A DNA stretch of 58,469 bases from Eubacterium sp. (GTDB taxonomy: Bacteria; Bacillota; Clostridia; Oscillospirales; Acutalibacteraceae): assembly GCA_017450645.1 (NCBI GenBank), contig JAFSTE010000001.1, positions 1 through 58,469 of the forward strand, read 5' to 3'. The first letter of the stretch is position 1. The number at the start of each line of letters is the position of its first letter. Made by a program: the position numbers and the translations under genes. The notes under the pieces are model-generated. The model saw only the letters and a program-made list of their open reading frames with translations, had not been told where the DNA came from and ran no database searches. Positions 26,676 through 35,362 of this stretch are shown here, in pieces.

Positions 26676-27949
26676 TGTCTTATAAAGAGATAAAGTCCGC
26701 TATCCTCGGCGAAAAATACTACGAAATTAACCACAAAAGCGGACTTAAAATATATGTTTTTCCAAAGGAGAATTATTCCTCTACCTATGCGATTTTCGGC
26801 ACTAAGTACGGCTCAATCGATACGCGCTTTAAGCGTTCGGATTCCGACGAATTTACCGAAGTTCCCGAGGGTATAGCTCACTTTTTGGAGCATAAGTTGT
26901 TTGAAAGCGAGGAGCTTGACGCGTTTGAGCGCTATGCAAAAACCGGCGCAAGCGCAAACGCCTACACCTCGTTTGACAGAACCTGCTATCTTTTTCAGTG
27001 CAGCGATAACTTTAAGGACAGCCTTGAAATACTGCTCGACTTTGTTCAAAACCCGTATTTCACCGCAAAAACGGTCCAAAAGGAGCAGGGGATTATTGCC
27101 CAGGAAATCAGGATGTACCTTGATTCACCCGGCTGGATGAGTATGTTTAACCTGCTTCGCTGTCTTTATGTTAACCACCCCGTAAGGATTGATATTGCAG
27201 GCACTACGGAGTCTATAGCGCAGATTACGGACAAGCTTTTATACGACTGCTATAACACATTTTATAATCTTCATAATATGGCGCTCGCGGTTGTCGGCAA
27301 CACAACTCCCGACGAGGTATGCGAGGTGTGCGACAGACTGCTTAAACCCGCGCCGCCGCTGTCTATAGAGCGCTCTTTTGAGGACGAGCCGCGCGAGATT
27401 AATACGGATTATTTAGAGCATAATCTGCCTATTTCAATTCCCGTATTCTCGTTTGGTTATAAAGAGGCTTGCAGCAAGCCTGTTCCGACCCTTAAAGAGA
27501 GTATTGAAACCGACATCCTTCTTGATATTATCTGCGGTAAGATGTCGCCGCTTTACTGCGAAATGCTTGACGAGGGGCTTATTAACCCGTCTTTTGATAC
27601 CTCATACTTTTACGGTAACGGCTTCGAGTCCGTAATGTTTGAGGGCGAGAGCGAAAACCCGAACGAAGTAGTTCGCCGCATTAAAGCTGAGATTGCACGG
27701 CTTAAGGAGCAGGGTATCGACTCCGAACTCTTTGAAACCGTACGCCGCAGCCTTTACGGTAAGGAGATTATGTCGTTTAACGATATTGATACTATAGCAA
27801 ACTCGCTTGTTGCGTGCGACTTTAACGGATGGAATATCTTTGACGAGTTTGATATCTATAAAGAGGTTACCCTTTCCGATATCCAAAACCGTCTTAACTC
27901 TATGATGAAAGAAGAGTATTCGGCACTTTCTGTTGTTAAAAATGCCTGA
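26675..27949 (+). CDS. M16 zinc peptidase, YmfH type
   Basis: A 424-residue M16 peptidase. HFLEHKLF (about 69-76) is the inverted zinc motif HxxEH and the distal Glu lies about 76 residues later in the QGIIAQEIRMYLD region. GGTGAG lies upstream and the ATG overlaps the YmfF-like stop. It is the catalytic partner of the preceding inactive homologue. Lgt and FolD genes follow closely in the same direction. Confidence 0.88.
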   Translation: MSYKEIKSAILGEKYYEINHKSGLKIYVFPKENYSSTYAIFGTKYGSIDTRFKRSDSDEFTEVPEGIAHFLEHKLFESEELDAFERYAKTGASANAYTSFDRTCYLFQCSDNFKDSLEILLDFVQNPYFTAKTVQKEQGIIAQEIRMYLDSPGWMSMFNLLRCLYVNHPVRIDIAGTTESIAQITDKLLYDCYNTFYNLHNMALAVVGNTTPDEVCEVCDRLLKPAPPLSIERSFEDEPREINTDYLEHNLPISIPVFSFGYKEACSKPVPTLKESIETDILLDIICGKMSPLYCEMLDEGLINPSFDTSYFYGNGFESVMFEGESENPNEVVRRIKAEIARLKEQGIDSELFETVRRSLYGKEIMSFNDIDTIANSLVACDFNGWNIFDEFDIYKEVTLSDIQNRLNSMMKEEYSALSVVKNA

Positions 27950-27967
27950 TTACAGGAGGATATATTA

Positions 27968-28975
27968 ATGTCAAGTTTTACACATGTTTATTTTGACGGG
28001 CTCGGGCTTGATTTTAACCTGCCGTCGGTGGCATTTACCGTTTTCGGTTACGATGTTCATTGGTACGGAATAATCATAGCCTTCGGCTTTGCGCTTGCGG
28101 TGCTTTACGGCGGACGCGGCGCGTATAAGTGGAAGATGAGCCTTGACGGTATGACTGATGTTCTTATCTGGGGCACGGTTTTCGGTATTGTCTTTGCAAG
28201 GCTTTACTATGTCGCTTTCGAGTGGGAATACTACTCGCAGCATTTAAACGAAATCCCTGCTATCTGGAACGGCGGTATCGCGATTTACGGCGGTATTATC
28301 GGCGCGCTTATCGGTGCGGCAATAGGCTGTAAAATCGGTAAGATTAACTTCCTTAACCTGCTCGATTTAGGTGCTCTCGGACTGCTTATCGGTCAGGGTA
28401 TCGGCAGATGGGGCAACTTCTTTAACCAGGAGGCGTTCGGTACTAATACCGACACTGCGCTTTTCCGTATGTGGTCGCCTAAAATAAGGGATACACTTAT
28501 GGATAATATGTTTGACCTCGCCGAAAAAGGCATTGATGTCGACCCGAACAGCGCTGTTCATCCCACATTTTTGTACGAAAGCGTGTGGTGCCTTTTAAGC
28601 TTTGTAATTCTGCACTTTGTAACTAAAAAGTTCAGAAAGTTTAAGGGCGAGACCTTTATGCTTTACGGCGTGCTTTACGGCGCGGAGCGTATGGTAGTTG
28701 AGGGTATGAGGACGGACTCGCTGTATATCGGCACTTCCAATATAAGGGTGTCTCAGCTTCTGTCGCTTATTATCCTTGTAGTATCTCTCGCGTGCTTCAT
28801 TTACTTTATGGTAAGGTACAAAAAGGGCACGCTTCCTGCAAAAATGATACCCGACAAGCCGAACCAGCTTGTAATTCCCGACACAGACGGCTACTCGTCA
28901 ATGATTATTGCGGTTGACGACGAAGAATACGAAAAAATGATGTCTAAAAAGGAGACTGAAAATGCAGATAATTGA
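27968..28975 (+). CDS. lgt: Prolipoprotein diacylglyceryl transferase
   Basis: A 335-residue polytopic membrane enzyme transferring diacylglycerol from phosphatidylglycerol to the lipobox Cys of prelipoproteins. Family hallmarks are [14 protein letters not shown] near the N-terminus, the signature [17 protein letters not shown] (about 143-159) and HPTFLYES (about 198-205). The C-terminal 50 residues form a charged cytoplasmic tail. AGGAGG precedes the ATG. Its end overlaps the folD start by 14 bases. Confidence 0.95.
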   Translation: MSSFTHVYFDGLGLDFNLPSVAFTVFGYDVHWYGIIIAFGFALAVLYGGRGAYKWKMSLDGMTDVLIWGTVFGIVFARLYYVAFEWEYYSQHLNEIPAIWNGGIAIYGGIIGALIGAAIGCKIGKINFLNLLDLGALGLLIGQGIGRWGNFFNQEAFGTNTDTALFRMWSPKIRDTLMDNMFDLAEKGIDVDPNSAVHPTFLYESVWCLLSFVILHFVTKKFRKFKGETFMLYGVLYGAERMVVEGMRTDSLYIGTSNIRVSQLLSLIILVVSLACFIYFMVRYKKGTLPAKMIPDKPNQLVIPDTDGYSSMIIAVDDEEYEKMMSKKETENADN

Positions 28976-29813
28976 CGGAAAAGCAGTTTCAAAATCAGTT
29001 AAAGAAAGCGTTAAGGCTGAGTGCGAGGCGCTTAAAAAACAGGGTGTCACTCCCGGACTTGCGGTTATTATCGTGGGCGAGGACCCCGCTTCTCAGGTTT
29101 ATGTAAGAAATAAAGAAAAAGCCTGCGAGGAATGCGGCTTTTACAGCAAAAAGTATGCGCTCCCCGAGGACACAACTCAGGAGGAGCTTAACGCCCTTGT
29201 TGACGAGCTTAATAAGGACGACAAGATTAACGGCATTCTCTGTCAGCTCCCGTTACCTGGGCACCTCGACGATAAAGAGGTTATTAACCGCATCGACCCT
29301 ATTAAGGATGTAGACGCGTTTCACCCCGTAAATGTCGGCGCTATTATGATAGGCGACTATAACTTTTTACCCTGCACACCTGCGGGCGTAATGGAGCTTA
29401 TACATAGCACGGGCGTTGATGTAAGCGGCAAAAAGGCAGTTGTTATCGGCAGAAGTAATATCGTAGGTAAGCCTATGGCTATGCTTCTGCTTCACGAAAA
29501 TGCAACTGTAGAAATCACTCATTCAAGAACGCAGAATCTCTCCGAGGTTACACGCACCGCGGATATCCTTGTTGCAGCTATCGGCAAGGCGAAGTTCGTT
29601 AAATCCGATATGGTAAAGGATGGTGCCGTTGTTATTGATGTCGGTATGGACAGGGACGAAAACGGTAAGCTCTGCGGTGATGTTGACTTCGACGATGTTA
29701 AGGATAAATGCTCCTACATTACACCCGTTCCGGGCGGCGTTGGTCCTATGACAATCGCTATGCTTATGAAAAATACATTGACTGCCGCTAAAATCCAGAA
29801 CGGTATCAAATAA
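28962..29813 (+). CDS. folD: Methylenetetrahydrofolate dehydrogenase/cyclohydrolase
   Basis: A 283-residue bifunctional folate enzyme converting 5,10-methylene-THF to 10-formyl-THF with [19 protein letters not shown] (about 46-60) holds the catalytic Tyr and Lys. The folate site has QLPLPGH, and the Rossmann signature is [17 protein letters not shown] (about 160-176). The C-terminal PGGVGPMT is also present. AAAAAGGAG lies upstream of the start inside lgt. The next gene starts at its last base. Confidence 0.96.
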   Translation: MQIIDGKAVSKSVKESVKAECEALKKQGVTPGLAVIIVGEDPASQVYVRNKEKACEECGFYSKKYALPEDTTQEELNALVDELNKDDKINGILCQLPLPGHLDDKEVINRIDPIKDVDAFHPVNVGAIMIGDYNFLPCTPAGVMELIHSTGVDVSGKKAVVIGRSNIVGKPMAMLLLHENATVEITHSRTQNLSEVTRTADILVAAIGKAKFVKSDMVKDGAVVIDVGMDRDENGKLCGDVDFDDVKDKCSYITPVPGGVGPMTIAMLMKNTLTAAKIQNGIK

Positions 29814-31120
29814 TGATTTCAAAAATAATACTTTTATTAGTTTTAATATTTTTAAACGCGGTATTTGCAAGCGCCGAAATCGCAGTGATTTCAATGAACG
29901 ACGCGCGCCTGCGCCAGCTCACGAGCGAGGGCAATAAAAAGGCGGTGCGACTTTCTAAGCTTATTGAGCAACCCTCGCGCTTTCTTGCTACTATTCAGGT
30001 AGCAATTACGCTCGCGGGGCTTTTGTCAAGTGCGTTTGCAGCGGACAGTTTTGCAACGCCTATCGTAAAGGCGCTGCTGGATGCAGGCGTTACGGTTAGC
30101 GAAAGAGTGCTCAGCACAATTACGCTCGTTGTAATCACGCTGATTCTTGCGTATTTTAACCTTGTTTTCGGCGAGCTCGTGCCTAAGCGTATCGCTATGA
30201 AAAGGGCGGAACAAATGGCGCTCGGTATGAGCGGTATGCTCTACGGCGTGTCGGTAGTGTTTAAGCCGATTGTGTTTATTCTCACCGTTTCTACTAATCT
30301 CGTGCTTCGCATCTTCGGCATTAATCCTAACGAAAATGACGAAAAGATTACCGAGGAGGAGATTCGTATGCTCCTCTCGCAGGGCAGCGAGCAGGGAACA
30401 ATCAAGGACTACGAAAACGAGATTATTCAGAATGTCTTTGATTTTAACGATACGACTATCGAGCAAATATGTACTCACCGCCGCGATGTCGATATGCTCG
30501 ACTCGGGCGATTCTACCGCCGAGTGGAACAGAATTATTAACGATACCCGCCACTCATTTTATCCTATTTTTAAAGATAATAACGAAAATATTATCGGTAT
30601 TCTCGACACAAAGGATTATTTCCGACTTAAGAATAAGTCTAAAAAATCTATAATCGAAAACGCTGTTGACGAGCCTGTTTTCGTACCAAACGGTATGAAG
30701 GCATACAACCTTTTTAAAAGGATGAAAAGCAGCCGCAAGTACTTCGCCGTTATTGTTGACGAGTACGGCGGATTTGAGGGTATAATTACGCTTCACGACC
30801 TTATGGAAGCGCTTGTCGGCGATATGTACGATATCGAAGAGGGTAAGGTTACAAGCGATATTCAGCCGCTTACAGACGACAGCTGGCGCATTAAGGGCGG
30901 CGCCGATATTGCCGAGGTTTCGCACACCCTCGGACTTAATCTTATGAACGAGGATTTGTACGACACCTTTAACGGCTATGTATGCTCGGTTATCCAGCGC
31001 GTTCCAAACGACGGCGAAAGCTTTACCGCCGAAACCGACGACCTTACAATAAGCGTAAAGTTCGTTAAAAATCATATGGTGCAAACAGCCATAGTTACTA
31101 AAAAACAGGAGCTTTTATGA
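29813..31120 (+). CDS. CNNM/CorC-type membrane protein with CBS domains
   Basis: A 435-residue protein of the hemolysin C/TlyC-like family. It has an N-terminal DUF21 transmembrane domain (about 1-190, including FGELVPKRIAMKRAE at about 122-136), a CBS pair (about 205-325) and a C-terminal CorC/HlyC domain (about 345-430). These proteins are linked to magnesium or other divalent-cation efflux; the older hemolysin name is misleading. It overlaps folD by one base and the pncC start by four. Confidence 0.9.
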   Translation: MISKIILLLVLIFLNAVFASAEIAVISMNDARLRQLTSEGNKKAVRLSKLIEQPSRFLATIQVAITLAGLLSSAFAADSFATPIVKALLDAGVTVSERVLSTITLVVITLILAYFNLVFGELVPKRIAMKRAEQMALGMSGMLYGVSVVFKPIVFILTVSTNLVLRIFGINPNENDEKITEEEIRMLLSQGSEQGTIKDYENEIIQNVFDFNDTTIEQICTHRRDVDMLDSGDSTAEWNRIINDTRHSFYPIFKDNNENIIGILDTKDYFRLKNKSKKSIIENAVDEPVFVPNGMKAYNLFKRMKSSRKYFAVIVDEYGGFEGIITLHDLMEALVGDMYDIEEGKVTSDIQPLTDDSWRIKGGADIAEVSHTLGLNLMNEDLYDTFNGYVCSVIQRVPNDGESFTAETDDLTISVKFVKNHMVQTAIVTKKQELL

Positions 31121-31593
31121 CAGCAGAGGAAAAGCTTGTAGATTTACTGATACAAAAAAATTATCATATCTCGTTTGCAGAGTCCTGTACCGGCGGGCTC
31201 TGCAGCGCTGCGCTTGTAAATGTTGCAAACGCGTCAAAAGTGCTTGATGTTTCGTTCACGACCTACGCAAACGAGGCTAAGATCGAGTTCCTCGGCGTAA
31301 ATCCCGATACTATTTCAAAGTACGGCGTCGTGTCGGAAGAAGTGGCACGCGAGATGGCTAAGGGCGTCTGCGCCGCCGCAAAGAGCGAGGTCGGCGTCGG
31401 CGTTTCGGGTATAGCAGGTCCGACCGGCGGCACTAAAACAAAACCCGTCGGTATGGTGTGCTTCGGCTTTTGCATAAACGGCACCGTTAAAACTTACACA
31501 AAACAGTTCGGCGAAATCGGCAGAAATAACGTCCGTGCCGCGTCTGTGGATTTTGTTTTTAAATCTCTAACCGAACTCATAAAAAACACTTGA
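31117..31593 (+). CDS. pncC: Nicotinamide-nucleotide amidohydrolase (CinA C-terminal type)
   Basis: A 158-residue stand-alone CinA C-terminal domain. FAESCTGGL (about 19-27) and VGVSGIAGPTGGT (about 92-104) are the family signatures, with the catalytic Ser in the SCTGG motif. It deamidates nicotinamide mononucleotide in NAD recycling. The N-terminal MoaB-like domain of full-length CinA is absent. It is the end of the lgt-folD-CNNM operon. Confidence 0.92.
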   Translation: MTAEEKLVDLLIQKNYHISFAESCTGGLCSAALVNVANASKVLDVSFTTYANEAKIEFLGVNPDTISKYGVVSEEVAREMAKGVCAAAKSEVGVGVSGIAGPTGGTKTKPVGMVCFGFCINGTVKTYTKQFGEIGRNNVRAASVDFVFKSLTELIKNT

Positions 31594-31618
31594 TTTTTTT
31601 AATCAAATCAAATATAAT
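31590..31618 (+). promoter_or_regulatory. Promoter of tRNA-Thr
   Basis: TTGATT (31590-31595), 17-base spacer, TATAAT (31613-31618), 35 bases before the tRNA. Confidence 0.75.
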
Positions 31619-31653
31619 ATAAAAGCTTTAAAAATTAATGCACATTAATAATT

Positions 31654-31729
31654 GCTGGTATGGCTCAGTTGGTAGAGCAGCGCATTCGTAATGCGCAGGT
31701 CATCGGTTCGAGTCCGATTACCAGCTCCA
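31654..31729 (+). tRNA. tRNA-Thr (anticodon CGT)
   Basis: The acceptor GCTGGTA pairs with TACCAGC. The anticodon stem GCGCA/TGCGC encloses TTCGTAA with anticodon CGT, reading ACG threonine codons. The T-loop is TTCGAGT and CCA is encoded (31727-31729). Its last 20 bases recur with two differences at 33326-33345. Confidence 0.97.
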
Positions 31730-31761
31730 ACAAAAAAGACCCTCGCGGTCTTTTTTTGTTG
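31729..31761 (+). terminator. Terminator behind tRNA-Thr
   Basis: Stem AACAAAAAAGACC, loop CTCG/C, stem GGTCTTTTTTTGTT. It follows the CCA directly. Confidence 0.88.
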
Positions 31762-31931
31762 GGCGCGGACTCGAGCCGATGAAAGGCTTCCCCAAATCTT
31801 AGATTTGGGAGAAACAGTCCGGTGGACTGTTTCGTAGAAGCAGCAAACAACTGAGTAAATGTTTGTGGTATCGTAAAGTGACCGCCGCTCGTAAAATATA
31901 AAGCGATTACCGGCTAAAAAAGGTTAAGCGT
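31762..31931. repeat. Inverted T-arm copy and hairpins after tRNA-Thr
   Basis: GCGGACTCGAGCCGATGA (31765-31782) is the reverse complement of the tRNA-Thr T-arm (31700-31717) with two differences. Next come hairpins CCCAAATC-TTA-GATTTGGG (about 31791-31809) and GAAACAGTCC-GGT-GGACTGTTTC (about 31812-31834; a relative lies at about 20174-20196). GCGATTACCGGCT at about 31903 is a weak tRNA-Thr 3'-like string. No gene is visible. Confidence 0.6.
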
Positions 31932-31970
31932 TTGCTTATCCTTTTGTTTTATGCTAAAATGTTAGCATAA
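31932..31970 (+). promoter_or_regulatory. Promoter and putative operator of the GH32 gene
   Basis: TTGCTT (31932-31937), 17-base spacer, TAAAAT (31955-31960). The -10 lies within a perfect inverted repeat TTATGCTAA-AATG-TTAGCATAA (31949-31970), a likely repressor site. No LacI-type regulator gene is adjacent. Confidence 0.6.
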
Positions 31971-32079
31971 CATTTTGCGGCGCGTTATGACTCACATTAT
32001 TAAATTTAATATCATTTTAATAAATGCAGTCGCTTTTTGTTTTAAGTAGCAGTATTTAATTTATGAAAGGGTACAGCGA

Positions 32080-33171
32080 ATGATTGATAATTCTACAAAA
32101 AAACATCCTTCGTTCCATTACCGTCCGGCTAAAGGTTGGATAAATGACCCAAACGGGCTTGTGTGGTTTAAGGGGTACTATCATATCTTTTATCAGCATT
32201 CACCGAACTATGAGACTCCGTGGCATGAAAGTATGCACTGGGGACACGCAGGAACAAAGGACTTCGTTCATTTTGAAGAACTGCCTGTTGCGCTTTTCCC
32301 CGACAAAGACTATGACATCGACGGCTGCTGGTCGGGAACCGCCATAGTGAAGGACGAAGTTCTGTACCTGTTTTACGCTTGTGTTAAGGGCGAAACGCAG
32401 GCGGTTGCCGTAGCGTATTCAACGGACGGTATTCATTTTGAAAAATATGAGGGCAATCCTGTAATAGAAACGTTTCCACCGGAAGGTTCTCCCGATTTCC
32501 GCGACCCCGCCGTATGCTATGCCGACGGGAAATACCGGTGCGTTATGGCTTCGGGGAACCGCGAAAAACATTCCGCCGTCTTACTGCTCTATGAAAGCGA
32601 TAATTTGTTTGATTGGAAATACTGCGGAGTGATGCAGGAATGGGAAAACGCAAAATTTGCAGAATGCCCTTCATTCCTGCAGTTTGGAAATAAATATATG
32701 TTGTCCGCATCCGTGTGCCGTGAGAATAATCACAGCTTTTCGATAGCGGTAGGCTCATTCGCTAACGGCAGATTTACTGCCGAAATAACAGGAGAAGTCG
32801 ATAAAGGTCCCGACCAGTATGCAGGGCAGATTTTCCGTGATACGAGGGGACGCGCAATTCTTCTTTCGTGGATTCCGGGGTGGGCGTATGCAGGCTATCG
32901 TGAACGTGATATAGGATGTATGTCCGTACCTAGAGAAATCACCGTGAATGACGGAAAGATATGCGCATATCCGATTGAAGAAGTCCGTCAGTTCTTAAAA
33001 AACTCCGATTCGTCTCTCGTACGCACGCAGGACGGTTTTCGCATATTAAGAGAAGGCAGGGACGATGTCGTCTATCGGGGTGAGCTGAAACAGCTTTTAT
33101 GTATAAGAGACGGTGATGTCCTTGAAGTATTTGTCAACGGCGGTGAAGAGGTATATACCGCATTGCTGTAA
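32080..33171 (+). CDS. Compact GH32 sucrose(-6-phosphate) hydrolase
   Basis: A 363-residue GH32 enzyme hydrolysing beta-fructosides. The nucleophile Asp is in WINDPNGL (about 20-27), the transition-state stabiliser in DFRDPAV (about 143-149) and the acid/base Glu in AECPSF (about 192-197). Family members are usually about 450-500 residues; here the five-blade propeller is complete, but the C-terminal beta-sandwich is reduced to roughly 60 residues that still end in the usual EVFVNGGEEVYT-type strand. It has no signal peptide and no neighbouring sugar transporter. It lies between tRNA-Thr 3'-end copies, so it was probably acquired. Confidence 0.88.
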   Translation: MIDNSTKKHPSFHYRPAKGWINDPNGLVWFKGYYHIFYQHSPNYETPWHESMHWGHAGTKDFVHFEELPVALFPDKDYDIDGCWSGTAIVKDEVLYLFYACVKGETQAVAVAYSTDGIHFEKYEGNPVIETFPPEGSPDFRDPAVCYADGKYRCVMASGNREKHSAVLLLYESDNLFDWKYCGVMQEWENAKFAECPSFLQFGNKYMLSASVCRENNHSFSIAVGSFANGRFTAEITGEVDKGPDQYAGQIFRDTRGRAILLSWIPGWAYAGYRERDIGCMSVPREITVNDGKICAYPIEEVRQFLKNSDSSLVRTQDGFRILREGRDDVVYRGELKQLLCIRDGDVLEVFVNGGEEVYTALL

Positions 33172-33218
33172 TCGAAAGCAACAGATATTACCTTAACTAC
33201 AACCCGAGAACCGATAAC

Positions 33219-33334
33219 GGGGTCCCCGTAAAGCCTTTGGCTTTATGGGGAGAGGAGAAACATATGAAGTGTTCATTCGCAAAAGCTACTGCATTTTGCG
33301 CCGAACACAGAATGTGTTTGGACGAAGTCCGACC
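33219..33334 (+). repeat. Multi-hairpin repeat, copy A
   Basis: Contains GGGGTCCCCG, hairpin TAAAGCC-TTT-GGCTTTA closed by CCCCG/TGGGG, the constant block GAGGAGAAACATATG, GTGTTC/GAACAC enclosing CGCAAAA/TTTTGCG, and ACACA/TGTGT. The inverted copy at 58333-58453 keeps the pairings with different stem bases. Confidence 0.75.
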
Positions 33335-33345
33335 ACCAGCTCCAA
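33326..33345 (+). repeat. Second copy of the tRNA-Thr 3' end (attR-like)
   Basis: Matches tRNA-Thr positions 31711-31730 in 18 of 20 bases, including ACCAGCTCCAA, and runs directly into a terminator. This is the layout seen at attR of the tRNA-Leu element, so 31731-33345 is probably an inserted segment. Confidence 0.75.
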
Positions 33346-33372
33346 AGGCTTCCGTCAAGGAAGCCTTTTATT
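33344..33372 (+). terminator. Terminator behind the tRNA-Thr 3' copy
   Basis: Stem AAAGGCTTCC (33344-33353), loop GTCAA, stem GGAAGCCTTT, then TATTC. Probably the original tRNA-Thr terminator displaced by the insertion. Confidence 0.8.
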
Positions 33373-33531
33373 CTGCAATTTTACGCCGAATTTCGCACTA
33401 AAAAACTCTCATCCCGAAATATTCAGAATGAGATTTTCAATTATTTGTCAATGACCATCTATTGACCATTTATGAAAATTATATGTTAACTGTTTTTAAC
33501 ATTTTTCGGTTAATTTGTATCATTTGATTTA

Positions 33532-33560
33532 TGTACAACAGTAAACGGTTGTGGTATAAT
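33532..33560 (+). promoter_or_regulatory. Promoter of the acyltransferase-regulator pair
   Basis: TGTACA (33532-33537), 17-base spacer, TATAAT (33555-33560), 33 bases before the preferred ATG. Confidence 0.55.
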
Positions 33561-33593
33561 TATGTTAACAAAAGTTGCGAAGGTGTGATAAGT

Positions 33594-34667
33594 ATGAGAA
33601 AACATTATCTTGACAATATTCGTTGGGCGACGATTATATGTGTTGTTATTTTTCATGTGATATATATGTTCAACGGTGAGGCGCAGGCAGGCGTTATTGG
33701 TCCGTTTAAGGAGCCCCAGTATCAGGATGCAATTCAGTATCTGCTCTATCCGTGGATGATGATTCTGCTTTTTATTGTTTCAGGAGTTTGTTCAAGGTAT
33801 TACCTTGAAACGCATAGTGTAAAGGAATTTGTCAAATCCCGCACGACCAAACTGCTTGTACCCTCAACAATAGGATTATTTGTTTTTCAGTGGATTCAGG
33901 GCTATTTCAATATGCGGCTTTCGGGGGCGTTTGAAAAAATTGAGGCACCGAAATATATGCTTTACCCGATTATGGCAATATCGGGCACGGGCGTTCTTTG
34001 GTTTATTCAGACGCTATGGCTGTTTTCAATGATGATTGCTTTTATAAGGAAACTTGAAAAGGGCAGACTATACGAGATTTGTGGTAAAGCAAATATTTGT
34101 GTAGTGCTTGCGCTTGTTCTTCCCGTTTACGGCTCAAGCTTTATTCTGAACACGCCTGTCATTGTTGCTTACCGATTTGGTATATACGGAACAACCTTCT
34201 TCCTAGGCTATTTTGTTTTTGCCAACGAGGAGGTTATAGAAAGAATAAGTAAATGGAGCTTGCCGTTAATTATCCTTTCCGCCGTATTGGGAGGAGCGTA
34301 TATATATTTGCACTTTGGCGATAATTATGCGGAAAATCCTGTTTTTAATTCCATACCGGCAATAGCTTATGCGTGGAGCTCTTGTCTTGCGATTCTCGGC
34401 AGTGCGTATAAGTGGGGTAATAAAAAGACTGCTCTCGGAAATTTTATGACAAAGCGCAGTTTCGGGCTATATGTTTTCCATTATCTGCCGATTTCTGCAA
34501 GCGCATATCTGCTGACAAAATATACCGAAATGCCTGCACCTGCGATTTATATAATCGTTTTCATATGCGGCTTTGCAGGGGGATTGCTTCTTAATGAAAT
34601 CATTTCAAGAGTTCCGTTCGTAAGATGGGCGGTTCTGGGTATAAAAAAGGAGAAAAGAAATGTTTAA
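33594..34667 (+). CDS. Acyltransferase-3 family membrane protein
   Basis: The ATG at 33594 (MRKHYLDNIRW, AAGGTG upstream) is preferred to the in-frame ATG at 33531, giving 357 residues. It has about ten transmembrane helices and the acyltransferase-3 start: basic, then LDNIRW and a first helix with the catalytic-type His in VVIFHVIYMFNG (about 16-27). Such proteins transfer acyl groups to membrane or envelope carbohydrates. The XRE-AbrB regulator gene overlaps its end by eight bases, so the two are co-expressed. Confidence 0.85.
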   Translation: MRKHYLDNIRWATIICVVIFHVIYMFNGEAQAGVIGPFKEPQYQDAIQYLLYPWMMILLFIVSGVCSRYYLETHSVKEFVKSRTTKLLVPSTIGLFVFQWIQGYFNMRLSGAFEKIEAPKYMLYPIMAISGTGVLWFIQTLWLFSMMIAFIRKLEKGRLYEICGKANICVVLALVLPVYGSSFILNTPVIVAYRFGIYGTTFFLGYFVFANEEVIERISKWSLPLIILSAVLGGAYIYLHFGDNYAENPVFNSIPAIAYAWSSCLAILGSAYKWGNKKTALGNFMTKRSFGLYVFHYLPISASAYLLTKYTEMPAPAIYIIVFICGFAGGLLLNEIISRVPFVRWAVLGIKKEKRNV

Positions 34668-35094
34668 AAACAATCTTTTGAGCTTGAGAAAACTGAATAA
34701 TCTTACGCAGGAGGAACTTGCGGAAAAGCTTAATGTTTCAAGACAAGCTGTCGCAAAATGGGAGAGTGGCGAAACTGTTCCCGACATTGATAGATGCAGA
34801 CTGCTTGCGGAAATTTTTGACGTTTCGCTTGACGATTTAGCCAATTACAACGCTAATGAACATCTCGGACTTAACGTGCCGCCAAAGGGCAAGCATCTCT
34901 TCGGCGTGGTAACAGTAGGCGAAAAGGGACAAATTGTGATTCCCGCTAAGGCAAGAAAAACCTTTGATATTTCCGCCGGCGACAGTCTTGTTGTACTAGG
35001 TGATGAGACGCAGGGTATGGCGCTGATTAAAAGTGACAGTTTTCTGAAGCTTGCAGACTTAATCAGGCACAGAGAAACAGATAGTTCGGATTAA
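34660..35094 (+). CDS. XRE-family regulator with C-terminal AbrB domain
   Basis: A 144-residue two-domain DNA-binding protein. Residues 1-60 form an XRE helix-turn-helix (LTQEELAEKLNVSRQAVAKWE), and residues about 78-125 form a SpoVT/AbrB swapped-hairpin domain (VGEKGQIVIPAKARKTFDI). The AbrB part is as in antitoxin-like and transition-state regulators. It overlaps the acyltransferase gene and may regulate it or itself. No toxin partner is adjacent. Confidence 0.88.
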   Translation: MFKNNLLSLRKLNNLTQEELAEKLNVSRQAVAKWESGETVPDIDRCRLLAEIFDVSLDDLANYNANEHLGLNVPPKGKHLFGVVTVGEKGQIVIPAKARKTFDISAGDSLVVLGDETQGMALIKSDSFLKLADLIRHRETDSSD

Positions 35095-35362
35095 TTGTTT
35101 ATAATTCTCTGTAAAGATTTGGACATTGTAAACAAATAAGAATATGCACCCTTAACTACAACCGACGATAAGACGCTCCGAATCTATGATTTGTTAGAAA
35201 ATCAGTATTCTCAATGTGTTGAATAAAGATGGCTTTTGTGGTAAAATGATTATATCTAAACATCTGTTGTGAAATTCGGTTCACAATACGATTTTTAAGG
35301 CGCTCAAAAAGTGGATAAATAATTGAATTGATTTATCCTATTGTTGAAAAGAGGGGGAACTA

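Larger units (their letters stand above)
33172..33531. other. Spacer with structured repeat, tRNA-Thr 3' copy and terminator
   Basis: No gene. CCTTAACTACAACC at 33191-33204 recurs at 35150-35163. A multi-hairpin repeat follows (33219-33334), then the tRNA-Thr 3' copy and a terminator. The rest to 33531 is AT-rich leader without clear features. Confidence 0.6.

Noticed and set aside
33245..33454. Short ORF over the multi-hairpin repeat and terminator
   Set aside because: It crosses repeat, tRNA-copy and terminator sequence and has no ribosome-binding site or protein-like composition.
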